Assembly: GCF_001278705.1 (NCBI RefSeq)
Contig: NZ_CP012600.1
Location: 806,190-870,189 of the forward strand
DNA length: 64,000 nucleotides
Direction: 5' to 3'
Source: Bacillus gobiensis
Lineage (GTDB): Bacteria; Bacillota; Bacilli; Bacillales; Bacillaceae
This document shows positions 43,400-53,597 of the stretch, piece by piece. The position numbers and the translations under genes are program-made. The notes below the pieces were generated by a model. The model saw only the letters and a list, made by a program, of their open reading frames with translations. It ran no database searches and was not told the DNA's origin. Positions within the stretch are counted from its first letter, which is position 1, and every line of letters starts with the position of its first letter.

Positions 43400-45313
43400 T
43401 TGTCAGAAAAAACGAGCAGTTTACATGAGCACACCACATATTTTAATCAGGCCAGAATGTCTGTATTCTTTCAGCATATCGAACTCATTGCAGCAATTGT
43501 CTCTGGAATACTTATTTTCTTAGGCTGGTTTTATAACGAATCCCCTGCTTTGTCAGCTATTTTATTTATCAGCGCATTTATAATTGGCGGTTTTGCTAAA
43601 GCGAAAGAAGGGATCGAAGCCACACTGGAAAGCAAAAAATTAAATGTGGAGCTTTTGATGATTTTCGCTGCTATCGGATCCGCTCTTATTGGTTATTGGG
43701 CTGAAGGCGCGGTCCTGATTTTTATTTTTTCTTTGAGCGGGGCCCTTGAAACCTACACTATGAACAAAAGTAAAAAGGATTTAACCTCTATCATGGCTCT
43801 CGAACCAGAAGAAGCCGTTCTGTTGTCAAACGGAAATACCCGGGTTATCTCAGCAGCCGCACTATCCGTTGGGGAGCACATATTAGTAAAACCCGGTGAG
43901 AAAATTGCAGCAGATGGACTTATTAAATCGGGGAATTCCAGTATAAATGAAGCAGCACTTACTGGAGAATCAGTTCCTGCGGAAAAAGGCGAAGGTGACG
44001 CCGTTTTTTCAGGAACGATAAACTTAAACGGCTCACTCACGATTGAAGTGACGAAAAAAAATGAAGATTCCCTGTTTAAGAAAATAGTAAAACTGGTTGA
44101 AGCTGCGCAATCAAGTAAATCGCCATCCCAAAAATTTATTGAAAAATTTGAAGGGATTTATGTGAATGCCGTTTTGTCTGTCACGGCAGTTCTGCTTATT
44201 CTTCCCCATTTCCTGCTGGGCTGGAGCTTGAATGAAACATTTTACCGGGCCATGGTGTTTATGGTTGTAGCTTCACCTTGTGCTCTTGTTGCCTCCATTA
44301 CGCCGGCATTTTTATCGCTGATTTCGAACGGAGCGAGAAACGGTTTATTAATTAAAGGCGGAAAATTCCTTGAAAGTTTAGGAGATACAAAAGTCGTTGC
44401 GTTTGATAAAACGGGAACGATCACAACCGGCACCCCTGAGGTAGAAGCTTTTATTGCCAGTGCCGATGAGGATAGCACAGTAGTTTTGACAGCAGTAGCA
44501 TCAATTGAAAACCAGTCGTCCCATCCGCTTGCAAAGGCAATCGTTCGTTTTATAAACAAAAATAATGACACACAATACGAGACACTGTCGATTGAAGAAA
44601 CCTCGGGATTTGGTGTTTCTGCACAAATCAATGGTGAGAAATGGACCGTGGGAAGGGATGCTTTTGTAGGCAAGAAGGAAGCAGAATTGTTTCTTCAGCG
44701 TCAAGCCAATGATACGAAGACAAAAGGGTACACGTTGGTTTTTGTAAAGAAAAATACTGAAATTGTTGCATGCTTCGCCTTGAAGGATAAGATCAGGCAG
44801 GAAGCAAAAGAAGCGATACAAGTACTAACGAAAATGGGAATAAAATCCGCTATGCTTACGGGGGACAACCGGGAAACTGCCCTTGCAATAGCTAAGGATG
44901 CAGGAATATCAGTTGTGATTTCTGATTGCCTTCCTGAAAATAAAGCAGATGAAATTAAAAAGCTCCGTGAAGCCCACGGCACTGTTTCTATGATCGGTGA
45001 CGGGATAAATGACGCTCCCGCACTTGCTACAGCAGACGTCGGAATTGCAATGGGCGGAGGAACAGACGTGGCGCTTGAAACAGCGGATCTTGTGCTCATA
45101 AAAAACAATTTATCAAGCTTGACAAGAATGGTCAAACTCTCAAAAAAAATGAATCAAATTATTAAGCAAAACATTATCTTTTCTATGGCAGTCATTTGTC
45201 TGCTCATTTGTTCAAATTTCCTGCAAATTTTAGATTTACCTTTAGGAGTCATAGGTCATGAAGGCAGTACCATATTAGTAATTCTGAATGGATTAAGGCT
45301 GTTAAAATCATAA
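43400..45313 (+). CDS. zosA: P1B-type metal-transporting ATPase ZosA
   Basis: Heavy-metal P-type ATPase; the B. subtilis orthologue (YkvW) takes up Zn2+ under peroxide stress. TTG 43400 with AAAGGGGG eight bases upstream gives 637 aa, the B. subtilis length; the frame upstream of it contains the promoter. Eight TM helices, SPC metal-site motif (292-294), phosphorylated Asp336 in DKTGT, TGES in the actuator, HP near SSHPLAKA, and GDGINDAPAL hinge. There is no N-terminal metal-binding domain or His-rich tail. PerR box upstream. Confidence 0.92.
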   Translation: MSEKTSSLHEHTTYFNQARMSVFFQHIELIAAIVSGILIFLGWFYNESPALSAILFISAFIIGGFAKAKEGIEATLESKKLNVELLMIFAAIGSALIGYWAEGAVLIFIFSLSGALETYTMNKSKKDLTSIMALEPEEAVLLSNGNTRVISAAALSVGEHILVKPGEKIAADGLIKSGNSSINEAALTGESVPAEKGEGDAVFSGTINLNGSLTIEVTKKNEDSLFKKIVKLVEAAQSSKSPSQKFIEKFEGIYVNAVLSVTAVLLILPHFLLGWSLNETFYRAMVFMVVASPCALVASITPAFLSLISNGARNGLLIKGGKFLESLGDTKVVAFDKTGTITTGTPEVEAFIASADEDSTVVLTAVASIENQSSHPLAKAIVRFINKNNDTQYETLSIEETSGFGVSAQINGEKWTVGRDAFVGKKEAELFLQRQANDTKTKGYTLVFVKKNTEIVACFALKDKIRQEAKEAIQVLTKMGIKSAMLTGDNRETALAIAKDAGISVVISDCLPENKADEIKKLREAHGTVSMIGDGINDAPALATADVGIAMGGGTDVALETADLVLIKNNLSSLTRMVKLSKKMNQIIKQNIIFSMAVICLLICSNFLQILDLPLGVIGHEGSTILVILNGLRLLKS

Positions 45314-45316
45314 GCA

Positions 45317-45351
45317 CAAAGAAGCTGGTACTTTATAAGGCCGGCTTATCT
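45317..45351 (+). terminator. Probable terminator of zosA
   Basis: AAGCTGG / CCGGCTT (one G-T pair), then ATCTTTTTG. Confidence 0.6.
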
Positions 45352-45360
45352 TTTTGATAT

Positions 45361-45600
45361 TCAAGAATCTCTTTCTATCGCGTTTATTTTTTTCTTTTCA
45401 TTATCGGGACGCTTCATTACGATTATAAACGAAACGAGGAAGCAGAGGAATCCGATCGCACAACCGTAAAAGAAACTGAAATCATAGTATTCAACTAACA
45501 ATATGCTAAGTGCTGGAGCTGATAGTCCGCTAAAGCATAAGAGAGACACAACACTTTTATTCAAAAATTTTTTCAATGCAGACCTCAACTCCTGTTTCAT
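45361..45600 (-). CDS. Small two-TM membrane protein
   Basis: A 79-aa protein with a basic N terminus, two TM helices (about 14-35 and 40-62) and a charged tail (MKRPDNEKKK). TTGGAG precedes ATG with short spacing. Not recognised; it could be a truncated larger membrane protein, but both termini look natural. Convergent with zosA, divergent from ykvY. Confidence 0.5.
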   Translation of the reverse strand: MKQELRSALKKFLNKSVVSLLCFSGLSAPALSILLVEYYDFSFFYGCAIGFLCFLVSFIIVMKRPDNEKKKINAIERDS

Positions 45601-45728
45601 CCGATCTCCAACTCAGTATACCAAAAAATTCGGGTGTATTCCTTTATAATGTATGTGCTTTTGCGCTTTTTCATGTGACTTACATCATGCTACAATAATG
45701 AAACGTTAATAAATGGAGTTGAATCGCG

Positions 45729-46823
45729 ATGGATCGCATTGAAAAAATATCAAATTGGTTAAAAAATCAAGGGGCAGATTGTGCATTTATCCACTCAAAA
45801 GAAAACGTTTTTTACTTGACTGGTTTTTTGACAAATCCACATGAAAGAGTAATGGGTGTGTTTCTTTTTCCGGATGAAGAGCCTTTTTTTCTCTGTCCGA
45901 ACATGGAAGTCGAGCAGGCTAGAACGGCTGGTTGGAATCATCAGATTATTGGCTACGGAGATCATGAAAACCCCTGGCATCTCGTGAAAATAGAGTTGGA
46001 AAAAAGAAAGCTGGCAATCGAAGCTGCAGCTATTGAAACGGAAGAGATATCATATGCACATGCAGAAGCTCTGAAATCGGTTTTTTCCGGAGCCGAATTT
46101 GTTTCAGTTGACGGAAAGCTGAAAGAAGAAAGGCTGGTAAAAGACAAGCGCGAGATAGAGATTTTGAGAGAAGCTGCCAAGCTTGCTGACTATGGTGTTG
46201 AAGTCGGTGTAAGTGCGATTAAAGCAGGAGTTAGCGAAATGGATGTTTTAGCAAAAATAGAATTTGAATTAAAGAAAAAAGGAATTCAAGACATGTCATT
46301 TTCGACGATGGTCCTCTTTGGAGAAAAATCGAGCAAGCCTCACGGAAATCCCGGCTTAGAGCAGTTAAAAGAAGGAGATTTCGTTCTATTTGATCTAGGA
46401 GTAGTTTTCGAAGGGTATTGCTCGGATATTACAAGAACTTTTGCCTATAAGCATATGGATGAGAAGCAGAACGACATTTACAACACCGTATTACATGCAG
46501 AAACGTCTGCGTTAAAGATGTGTAAGCCCGGGGTTCGGATAGGTGACCTAGACAAAAAAGCAAGAGAAATCATTGAAGAAAGCGGATACGGGGATTATTT
46601 CCCACATCGTCTCGGGCACGGGTTAGGAATTTCCGTTCATGAATATCCGTCTATCACTCATACGAATGATTTGCTTTTAGAAAAGGGAATGGCATTTACA
46701 ATCGAACCGGGGATCTACCTTTCTGAGGTCGGGGGCGTCCGGATAGAGGATGATATTTTGATTACCAATGACGGCTTCGAAACAATGACAAGCTATCCTA
46801 AGGATCAAATGATCATCAAATAA
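45729..46823 (+). CDS. ykvY: Xaa-Pro dipeptidase-like M24 peptidase YkvY
   Basis: Pita-bread fold metallopeptidase (PepQ/YqhT relatives) cleaving X-Pro dipeptides. 364 aa: creatinase N-terminal domain (1-125), then the M24 domain with dinuclear ligands Asp in FVLFDLGVVFEGYCSDITRTF, His in HRLGHGLGISVHE, Glu in TIEPGIY and in VRIEDD. GGAGTTG SD. Monocistronic by appearance, and syntenic with B. subtilis. Confidence 0.92.
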   Translation: MDRIEKISNWLKNQGADCAFIHSKENVFYLTGFLTNPHERVMGVFLFPDEEPFFLCPNMEVEQARTAGWNHQIIGYGDHENPWHLVKIELEKRKLAIEAAAIETEEISYAHAEALKSVFSGAEFVSVDGKLKEERLVKDKREIEILREAAKLADYGVEVGVSAIKAGVSEMDVLAKIEFELKKKGIQDMSFSTMVLFGEKSSKPHGNPGLEQLKEGDFVLFDLGVVFEGYCSDITRTFAYKHMDEKQNDIYNTVLHAETSALKMCKPGVRIGDLDKKAREIIEESGYGDYFPHRLGHGLGISVHEYPSITHTNDLLLEKGMAFTIEPGIYLSEVGGVRIEDDILITNDGFETMTSYPKDQMIIK

Positions 46824-46969
46824 CACTAAGGTTGGGATCTATCATAATTGTTAGGTGGGTCTTTTGCTGCATAAAAATGAAAAGTTAATTTTTATTGTGA
46901 TGAATTCAGCCATTTAGGTCAAACTATCAACAAACAATAACAATTTTAGCGAAAAACAAAGAATTTTGT

Positions 46970-46996
46970 TAAAATGGATCACTTGTCAGATGACAA
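46970..46996 (+). promoter_or_regulatory. ptsHI promoter region with palindrome
   Basis: A TAAAAT -10 candidate (46970-46975) has only a weak -35. Seven bases later lies TTGTCA-GA-TGACAA (46983-46996), a 14-bp perfect palindrome at about +2 to +15, positioned as a repressor operator. Confidence 0.5.
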
Positions 46997-47061
46997 CTAC
47001 GGATGTATGATGTAATATTGTGAGCGTATATTAAGCATAGCAAAAAGGAGATCGGTATAAT

Positions 47062-47328
47062 ATGGCACAAAAGACATTTAAAGTAACTGCAGATTCAGGT
47101 ATCCACGCACGTCCCGCAACAGTTTTAGTTCAAACTGCAAGCAAATATGACTCAGATATTAACCTTGAGTATAATGGAAAAACAGTGAACCTAAAGTCTA
47201 TCATGGGTGTTATGTCTCTTGGCATTGCAAAAGGTGCTGAAATTACAATTTCTGCAGCTGGATCAGATGAAAATGATGCACTTAGCGCACTTGAAGAAAC
47301 AATGAAGAGTGAAGGACTAGGGGAATAA
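47062..47328 (+). CDS. ptsH: Phosphocarrier protein HPr
   Basis: PTS phosphocarrier and, when serine-phosphorylated, CcpA cofactor for catabolite repression. 88 aa with H15 (GIHARPAT) phosphorylated by enzyme I and S46 (LKSIMGVM) by HPr kinase. AAAGGAG SD. It has its own promoter here because ptsG is not upstream. Stop overlaps the ptsI start by one base. Confidence 0.98.
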   Translation: MAQKTFKVTADSGIHARPATVLVQTASKYDSDINLEYNGKTVNLKSIMGVMSLGIAKGAEITISAAGSDENDALSALEETMKSEGLGE

Positions 47329-49043
47329 TGTTGGAACTAAAGGGGATCGGTGCTTCTGCAGGCATTGCAATTGCAAAGGCTTACCGCCTGGAAGAGCCGG
47401 ATTTATCAGTAGAAAAGAAAGCCGTTACAAACTCGGAGGCTGAAATCGAGCGATTTGCTCAAGCGGTTGAAAACTCAAAAAAAGAGCTGGAAGTCATCAA
47501 GGCTCATGCGTTAAAAGAACTTGGACAAGACAAAGCCGATATTTTTTCCGCGCATTTGCTCGTATTAAGCGATCCGGAGCTCTTGAACCCTGTAAAGGAA
47601 AAAATCAGCTCCGAATCAGTCAATGCAGAATTTGCTTTAAGAGAAACCGCTGATATGTTCGTTAGTATGTTTGAATCAATGGATAATGAGTATATGAAAG
47701 AAAGAGCTGCCGATATTCGAGACGTGACAAAACGTGTGATCGGGCATTTGCTTGGTGTGGAGATCCCAAATCCGAGCTTGATTTCCGAGCAAGTGATTAT
47801 CGTATCGGAAGATTTGACTCCTTCTGATACTGCTCAGCTTAACAGAGAATTTGTCAAAGGTTTTACAACAGATATCGGTGGACGCACCTCACATTCAGCG
47901 ATTATGGCCAGATCTTTAGAAATCCCGGCAGTAGTCGGCACGAAAAAGGCTACCCAGGAAATCGAAAATGGAAAATTGGTTATCGTTGACGGGATTAGCG
48001 GAGAAGTAATCGTTGACCCATCAGAAGATGCGATCGCAGAATATAAGGCGAAAAACGACAAATTTTTAGAACAGAAAGCAGAGTGGGCGAAGCTCGTAAA
48101 TGAACCAACTGTAACTACAGACGGACAGCATGTGGAACTTGCTGCGAACATCGGTACACCTGCTGACGTCAAAGGTGTTCTTGAGAATGGCGGCGAAGCG
48201 GTAGGCCTTTATCGTACCGAATTCCTTTATATGGGCAGAGACCAGCTTCCGACTGAAGAAGAGCAATTTGATGCGTATAAATCAGTTTTGGAGCAAATGG
48301 AAGGAAAGCCGGTTGTTGTAAGAACGCTTGATATTGGCGGAGACAAGGAACTTCCATATTTGCACCTGCCAAAAGAAATGAATCCATTCCTCGGATTTAG
48401 GGCCATCAGACTGTGCCTTGAGGAACAAGACATTTTTAAAACTCAACTTCGTGCATTGCTCAGAGCGAGTACATATGGAAATTTACGGATTATGTTCCCG
48501 ATGATTGCTACTGTCAATGAATTTAAAGAAGCAAAATCTTTACTGCTTGAAGTAAAAGAAACGCTTTTGAATGAAGGGCATAAAGTCAGCGATGATATAC
48601 AGATCGGTATCATGGTTGAGATTCCTTCTACAGCGGTTTTAGCTGATCAATTTGCGAAAGAAGTCGACTTTTTCAGTATTGGAACGAATGACCTCATTCA
48701 ATACACAATGGCAGCAGACCGTATGAACGAACGCGTGTCTTACTTATATCAACCGTATAATCCTGCCATACTGAGATTGATTACACTCGTTATAGAAGCA
48801 GCCCATAAGGAAGGGAAATGGGTTGGAATGTGCGGTGAAATGGCTGGAGATGAAGTAGCGATTCCTATATTGCTGGGACTTGGATTAGATGAATTCTCGA
48901 TGAGTGCAACATCAATCCTTCCAGCAAGAACACAAATCAGCAAGCTATCAAAAGCAGAAGCTGAATCATTCAAAGAAAAAATCCTTTCCATGAGCTCAAC
49001 TGAGGAAGTAGTATCATTTGTTAAAGAAACATTCAATGTTTAA
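47328..49043 (+). CDS. ptsI: PTS enzyme I
   Basis: PEP-protein phosphotransferase starting the sugar PTS. 571 aa: N-terminal HPr-binding and phosphohistidine domains with H189 ([13 protein letters not shown]), and C-terminal PEP-binding TIM barrel ([19 protein letters not shown] with the catalytic Cys). ATG overlaps the ptsH stop, and a terminator follows. The B. subtilis neighbours glcT and ptsG are absent. Confidence 0.98.
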   Translation: MLELKGIGASAGIAIAKAYRLEEPDLSVEKKAVTNSEAEIERFAQAVENSKKELEVIKAHALKELGQDKADIFSAHLLVLSDPELLNPVKEKISSESVNAEFALRETADMFVSMFESMDNEYMKERAADIRDVTKRVIGHLLGVEIPNPSLISEQVIIVSEDLTPSDTAQLNREFVKGFTTDIGGRTSHSAIMARSLEIPAVVGTKKATQEIENGKLVIVDGISGEVIVDPSEDAIAEYKAKNDKFLEQKAEWAKLVNEPTVTTDGQHVELAANIGTPADVKGVLENGGEAVGLYRTEFLYMGRDQLPTEEEQFDAYKSVLEQMEGKPVVVRTLDIGGDKELPYLHLPKEMNPFLGFRAIRLCLEEQDIFKTQLRALLRASTYGNLRIMFPMIATVNEFKEAKSLLLEVKETLLNEGHKVSDDIQIGIMVEIPSTAVLADQFAKEVDFFSIGTNDLIQYTMAADRMNERVSYLYQPYNPAILRLITLVIEAAHKEGKWVGMCGEMAGDEVAIPILLGLGLDEFSMSATSILPARTQISKLSKAEAESFKEKILSMSSTEEVVSFVKETFNV

Positions 49044-49050
49044 CACGTAA

Positions 49051-49080
49051 GGCCAAATCACTTGATTTGGCCGTTTTTTT
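49051..49080 (+). terminator. Terminator of ptsHI
   Basis: GGCCAAATCA-CT-TGATTTGGCC, ten pairs, then GTTTTTTT. Confidence 0.95.
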
Positions 49081-49291
49081 ATCCAATTTTAGTATCCTTT
49101 TCAATACAATTAATAGAGGACATACCGTATAATAATTATAATCTTGGCTGTTTTAATTTTTAAGGAACAGGGATGATTTTTATTATTAGGTGAACTGACA
49201 GAAATAATAGATGTTCCGTTTCCTGCTAGAATCCATAAATATTCAGCCCAATTAAGAAGTAAAATGAAAAAAGAACGAGTTTCAAGCCGTA

Positions 49292-49957
49292 TTAATCATA
49301 TAAAAAAGGATTTTTCCACTCCATAAGAACCCCGTAATTCACCGATTCCTCATCGTCTAAATAGTTTCTCACAACCCCAGTAGGAACCCTGCCGCATTGA
49401 ATAAGAAACGATAGCACCGGATCTTTCCGTAAGCCTTGCAGTACCGATTCGACATATTCCTCCGGCGTCATCGTGTCTTTCACCTGATGATACAATGGTA
49501 TTCACCCTCCGCCAAGAAGACGTTCAAGCCTTCTATGTACAACGAGCTCATACATCGTTTGCATCAGCCATTTTCCGATACCAAGCTTTCGGTATTCAGG
49601 ATCAACTGAAATATCTGCGATATACAAAGTGTTCCCATTTTCATTATGAGTTCGAATAAAACCATTATCCGTTACTTCCTCCCACGTATGTCCAGGTTTC
49701 GATGGATCAAATGCAACAATTAAGCTTGTCATGCTTCCGACTAGCCGGCCATTTATTTCAGCACACATCGCTCCCTCATTAAAGTGACGGACATGGGAAT
49801 CCAGCTGCTCCTTGCTCCATAAAAGCTCTTCGGGGAATGGGGGAGGAAAGCATGTTTGCTGCAGGGATTGTAAAGCTGGGATATCCGAATAGTCATAATT
49901 GCGGATTATCATTTTTTCATAACCGTTTTCGCTTTTTACAAATAATTCTTTTATCAT
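49292..49957 (-). pseudogene. ykwB: Acetyltransferase YkwB, split by in-frame TGA
   Basis: GNAT-family gene interrupted by one stop. From 49957 the frame gives 151 aa with an N-terminal IIRNYDYSDIPALQSL and the acetyl-CoA motif ISVDPEYRKLGIGKWLMQTMYELV, ending ERLLGGG at TGA 49502-49504. The same frame continues without a shift as IPLYHQVKDTMTPEEYVESVL...YGVLMEWKNPF to 49292, which are the remaining family residues. The TGA stands where relatives have Arg. GGAGGG directly before the stop lies 9 nt ahead of a TTG (49495), so a second polypeptide of 67 aa might be made by restart. Nonsense mutation, readthrough or split gene are all possible. Confidence 0.8.
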
Positions 49958-50185
49958 TCTTAGTCACCCCGCCTTTCTTTTTATTATAAAAAATCTTTTA
50001 ATGCGGGCATAGAAAATATTTGCTGGTCAAATCAGCCCCATCATTAACCTCAGTTAAGGTTAACGGGCTAATATTGAAATACCTTAAAAAGTTCAGGTGC
50101 ATCCCTTTATTTATAAAAAATTTAGCCGATAACGATAGTAAAGTATCATTTCTACAGTAAGCTGGTGATTATCGCATGGCGCTAA

Positions 50186-51744
50186 TTGATTTTGAATATT
50201 GAACCGGATTTGTTAAAAAATATTAATCTCTTAAAACTGATTGATCAAAAGGATCGCATGCTCTTTCAAAAGAATTTTCTCCAAGCTTTAAATGGCGTTT
50301 CGTCAAGCTTTCATTTTTCGCTGCAGAATAAATCGGGAAGATCAATTCTGCTTCGTGCAAACATGATTCCGAGTAACGTGAAAAATGATACACCAGGTGT
50401 TATTGTAATTGCAGAAGATATTTCTCAAATCCGGAAAAAAGATGAAGAGATCGCTTTTGCAGCATTTTACGATCAATTAACGGGTTTATATAACAAAAAT
50501 TATCTTTTACAGCAATTTCTTCTGCAATCTACAACAGAAGGAGTGCAGCATTCGTACTTTCATATCGATATCGATAATTTCAAAAAATGGAATGATTTAT
50601 ATAGCATGTCCTTTGGTAATGATCTGCTCATCGAAATAGGAAAAAGGTTAAAACAAATAATTGTAAAAGGAAAAGATACGGTGGCTCGAAATGAAAGTGA
50701 TGAATTTGTCATTTTATCAACAAGGTTAACTGCTGACGGAGCAGCCGCGTTTGCTGAAGAAATAGCAGAACAATTAAAAACAGGATTTTGCATTAACAAC
50801 ACAAAATGTGATCTCACTGCATCTATTGGAGTTGCATTTTCTGACGCAAAAACGCCAAAACAATTCGACCAATTGACTCGTCTTGGTGAGACGGTTATGC
50901 AAAGCGCTAAGGAATCCAAGGTAAGTGTATTTTGTATATTCCTGAGCTTGACGAGAAGAGGTTAGATGAGCTCCGGTTGGAAAAGGAACTGAGGTCATCC
51001 CTGCAACAGGACTGTTTTTATGTCGATTACCAACCGAAAATTCATAGCGTAACTAAAAAAATGATCGGCGTTGAAGCATTGGCCAGGTGGATTCATCCGC
51101 AAAAAGGAGTTATTCCGCCGAGCGTGTTTATTCCAATCGCTGAAAAATACGGGCTTATTAATGAATTGGAAGAGCGTGTGTTCAAAAAAATTTGTGAACA
51201 CATTAAAGAATGGTCTGACAGGCTGGAATTTCCTTTCAGAGTTTCAGTTAATATTTCACAGCTTCATTTTGCCCATAAAAACCTTTATCAATTTATAAAA
51301 GACACATTAACTGAATTTGACATCGATGCCCGCTATCTTGAACTGGAAATCACTGAGTCTGTCATGATCATGGATGACAAGTATGTAATCGATCAGTTTT
51401 CCAGGATAAAACAGCTTGGGATTGAAATCAGCATGGATGATTTCGGAACCGGTTATAGTTCATTAAATTACATCAATAAGCTTCCAATCGACCGGATTAA
51501 AATCGACAAAAGCTTTATTGATGAGATCGTTACCGATCAAAAGTTCAGATCAATTATTAAAACCATTGTTACGATGGCTGATTATTTAGAACTGGATGTT
51601 ATTGCTGAAGGAGTGGAAAAGGAAGAGCAGCTCACTTTCCTGACGAGCATCGATTGTTTTAAAATTCAAGGGTATTTTTATTCGCCGCCTGTTCAAAAAG
51701 AACAAATCAGTTCTTTCATTTATAAGCAGTTTAAAATCGCTTGA
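50186..51744 (+). pseudogene. Frameshifted PAS-GGDEF-EAL c-di-GMP gene
   Basis: Two frames make one protein. The first (50186-50965) has half a PAS domain, missing its N-terminal core, and a GGDEF domain with a degenerate active site (NESDEF). Near 50915-50925 the reading frame must change by one base: frame 1 reads AKESKVSV, while the continuation reads GKCILYIPELDEKR. The second (ending 51744) is a complete EAL domain with EALARW, NISQLHF, ELEITES, DDFGTGYSSL, KIDKSFI, EGVE and QGYFYSPP, so phosphodiesterase activity could survive if it were translated. In-frame TTG 50932 has no clear SD. It lies where B. subtilis has mcpC. Confidence 0.85.
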
Positions 51745-51798
51745 TTCAGACATAGCCCTTTTTTCATGATAAGATAAAGAAAAAAGGGGGGCTTTTAG

Positions 51799-52584
51799 AT
51801 GGATTTAAATTTAAAGGACAAGGTTGCAATTGTCGCTGCAAGCAGTAAAGGACTCGGGAAGGCGATCGCAGAAGAGCTTGCAAAAGAACAAGCCCATGTT
51901 ATTTTATCCGGACGAAATGAACAAGCATTAAAGCAGGTGAAAGAGGAGCTTTCGTATTTAGGGAGCGGCCTGATCGACTACCGGGTTTGTGACCTTTCAA
52001 ACAGCGAGGACATAAAGCAGCTCATTCATGCTGCCTTGGAGCGTCACGAAAGGATTGATATCCTAGTAAACAATGTGGGCGGCCCAAAAGGAGGAAGCAT
52101 AGCTGATTTAACAGATGACGATTGGAAGGATTCATTTGAGCTTCATTTGCTCAGCTATGTCCGCTTAATCCGGGAAGCTTTGCCGTATTTAAAGAAAAAC
52201 GGCGGGAAAATAATAAATATAGCATCTTCTTCTGTTAAAGAACCAATCCCTGGTCTTCTCTTATCAAACACCTTCCGACTTGGAATCGTCGGGTTAACAA
52301 AAACGTTGGCAACAGAGCTTGCTGAATTCAATATTTTGATTAACACCCTTGCACCCGGCAAAATCGCTACCGACCGCGTTGCTTATTTGGACCAAAATAA
52401 AGCGGACACGCTCGGAAAAAGCGTAGAGCAGATAAAAAAGGAATCGGAATTGCAAATCCCTCTTGGTTCCTACGGTGATCCAAACGATTTTGCTGCATAT
52501 GCGGCGTTTTTGCTATCTGAAAAAAATACATATATGACTGGGCAAACCCTTCTGATCGACGGCGGATTTGTGAAATCTGTATAA
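51799..52584 (+). CDS. SDR-family oxidoreductase without canonical Tyr
   Basis: A 261-aa Rossmann-fold short-chain dehydrogenase: cofactor loop AASSKGLGKA (about 14-23), CDLSN, NNVGG (about 90-94), ASSSV near 142-146, and C-terminal TGQTLLIDGGF. The usual YxxxK is replaced by SNTFR (LLLSNTFRLGIVGLTK). Relatives of this FabG-like branch share that feature as far as I recall. Substrate unknown. GGGGGG SD. It is followed after 28 nt by ykwC, so the two probably form an operon. Similar to YkvO in the same general region of B. subtilis. Confidence 0.82.
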   Translation: MDLNLKDKVAIVAASSKGLGKAIAEELAKEQAHVILSGRNEQALKQVKEELSYLGSGLIDYRVCDLSNSEDIKQLIHAALERHERIDILVNNVGGPKGGSIADLTDDDWKDSFELHLLSYVRLIREALPYLKKNGGKIINIASSSVKEPIPGLLLSNTFRLGIVGLTKTLATELAEFNILINTLAPGKIATDRVAYLDQNKADTLGKSVEQIKKESELQIPLGSYGDPNDFAAYAAFLLSEKNTYMTGQTLLIDGGFVKSV

Positions 52585-52612
52585 TAGAAAAAAATTTTAG
52601 AGGAGGCTTCTC

Positions 52613-53476
52613 ATGGGAAAATCAGTTGGTTTTATTGGTCTAGGTGTAATGGGTAACAGTATGGCAGGACATATCATGAATAATGGATATCCGCTTCATG
52701 TGTTTACAAGAACGAAATCGAAAGCAGATGAGCTTATTGAAAAAGGAGCGAGTTGGAAATCGTCCGTTCGTGGGCTTGCAAGTGAGTCTGATATCATTAT
52801 CACGATGGTTGGATACCCACGAGACATTGAAGAGGTCTATTTTTCTGAAGATGGAATTATTAATCACGCCAAAAGCGGCAGCTTCTTGATCGATATGACC
52901 ACATCAAAGCCGTCTCTTGCTAAAAAAATTTATGAGGAAGCGAAAAGTAAAGCTCTGATCGCTATAGATGCGCCTGTTTCCGGGGGAGATATCGGTGCGA
53001 AAAATGGTAAGCTTGCGATTATGGCGGGAGGAGACAAATCGGCATTTGATGAACTTCTTCCCCTTTTCCAAACGATGGGTGAAAATATTCAATATCAAGG
53101 TCCTGCAGGCAGCGGCCAGCATACGAAAATGTGCAACCAAATTGCGATTGCTGCCGGCATGATCGGTGTTGCTGAAGCCATGGTGTATGCGGAAAAATCC
53201 GGACTTGATCCTGAGAACGTATTAAAAAGCATAACGACAGGTGCAGCAGGCAGCTGGTCATTGTCCAATCTCGCGCCGCGCATGCTAAATGGTGACTTTG
53301 AACCAGGCTTTTACATTAAGCATTTTTTAAAGGATATCGGAATCGCATTAGAGGAAGCGGAGCTCATGGGAGAAAAAATGCCGGGGCTGGAGCTGGCTGA
53401 ATCACTTTATCAAAAGCTAGTGGAGCTAGGAGAGGAAAACAGCGGTACACAAGCTATTTATAAGCTTTGGAAATAA
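52613..53476 (+). CDS. ykwC: Beta-hydroxyacid dehydrogenase YkwC
   Basis: NAD(P)-dependent 3-hydroxyisobutyrate dehydrogenase family enzyme. 287 aa: GLGVMGNSMA cofactor loop (10-19), substrate motif DAPVSGGDIGAKNG (about 119-132), catalytic Lys in GQHTKMCNQ and KDIGIALEEA. AGAGGAGG SD. Natural substrate unknown. Terminator downstream shared with ykwD. Confidence 0.93.
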   Translation: MGKSVGFIGLGVMGNSMAGHIMNNGYPLHVFTRTKSKADELIEKGASWKSSVRGLASESDIIITMVGYPRDIEEVYFSEDGIINHAKSGSFLIDMTTSKPSLAKKIYEEAKSKALIAIDAPVSGGDIGAKNGKLAIMAGGDKSAFDELLPLFQTMGENIQYQGPAGSGQHTKMCNQIAIAAGMIGVAEAMVYAEKSGLDPENVLKSITTGAAGSWSLSNLAPRMLNGDFEPGFYIKHFLKDIGIALEEAELMGEKMPGLELAESLYQKLVELGEENSGTQAIYKLWK

Positions 53477-53551
53477 GTGAACCTTCAACCCGCTAAGAGG
53501 GCATCGTCAAAAATAATATGCAGCTGGTTTGCGACATACTTGCCAGATAAT

Positions 53552-53583
53552 AAAAAACAGCCTTCGATGAAGGCTGTTTTTTT
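53552..53583. terminator. Bidirectional terminator ykwC/ykwD
   Basis: AAAAACAGCCTTC-GAT-GAAGGCTGTTTTT; A and T runs on both sides serve both convergent genes. Confidence 0.93.
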
Positions 53584-53597
53584 AAGGTTCTTGATTC

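Noticed and set aside
44242..45135. Antisense frames of about 106-144 aa in zosA
   Set aside because: Mirror of conserved P-type ATPase motifs.
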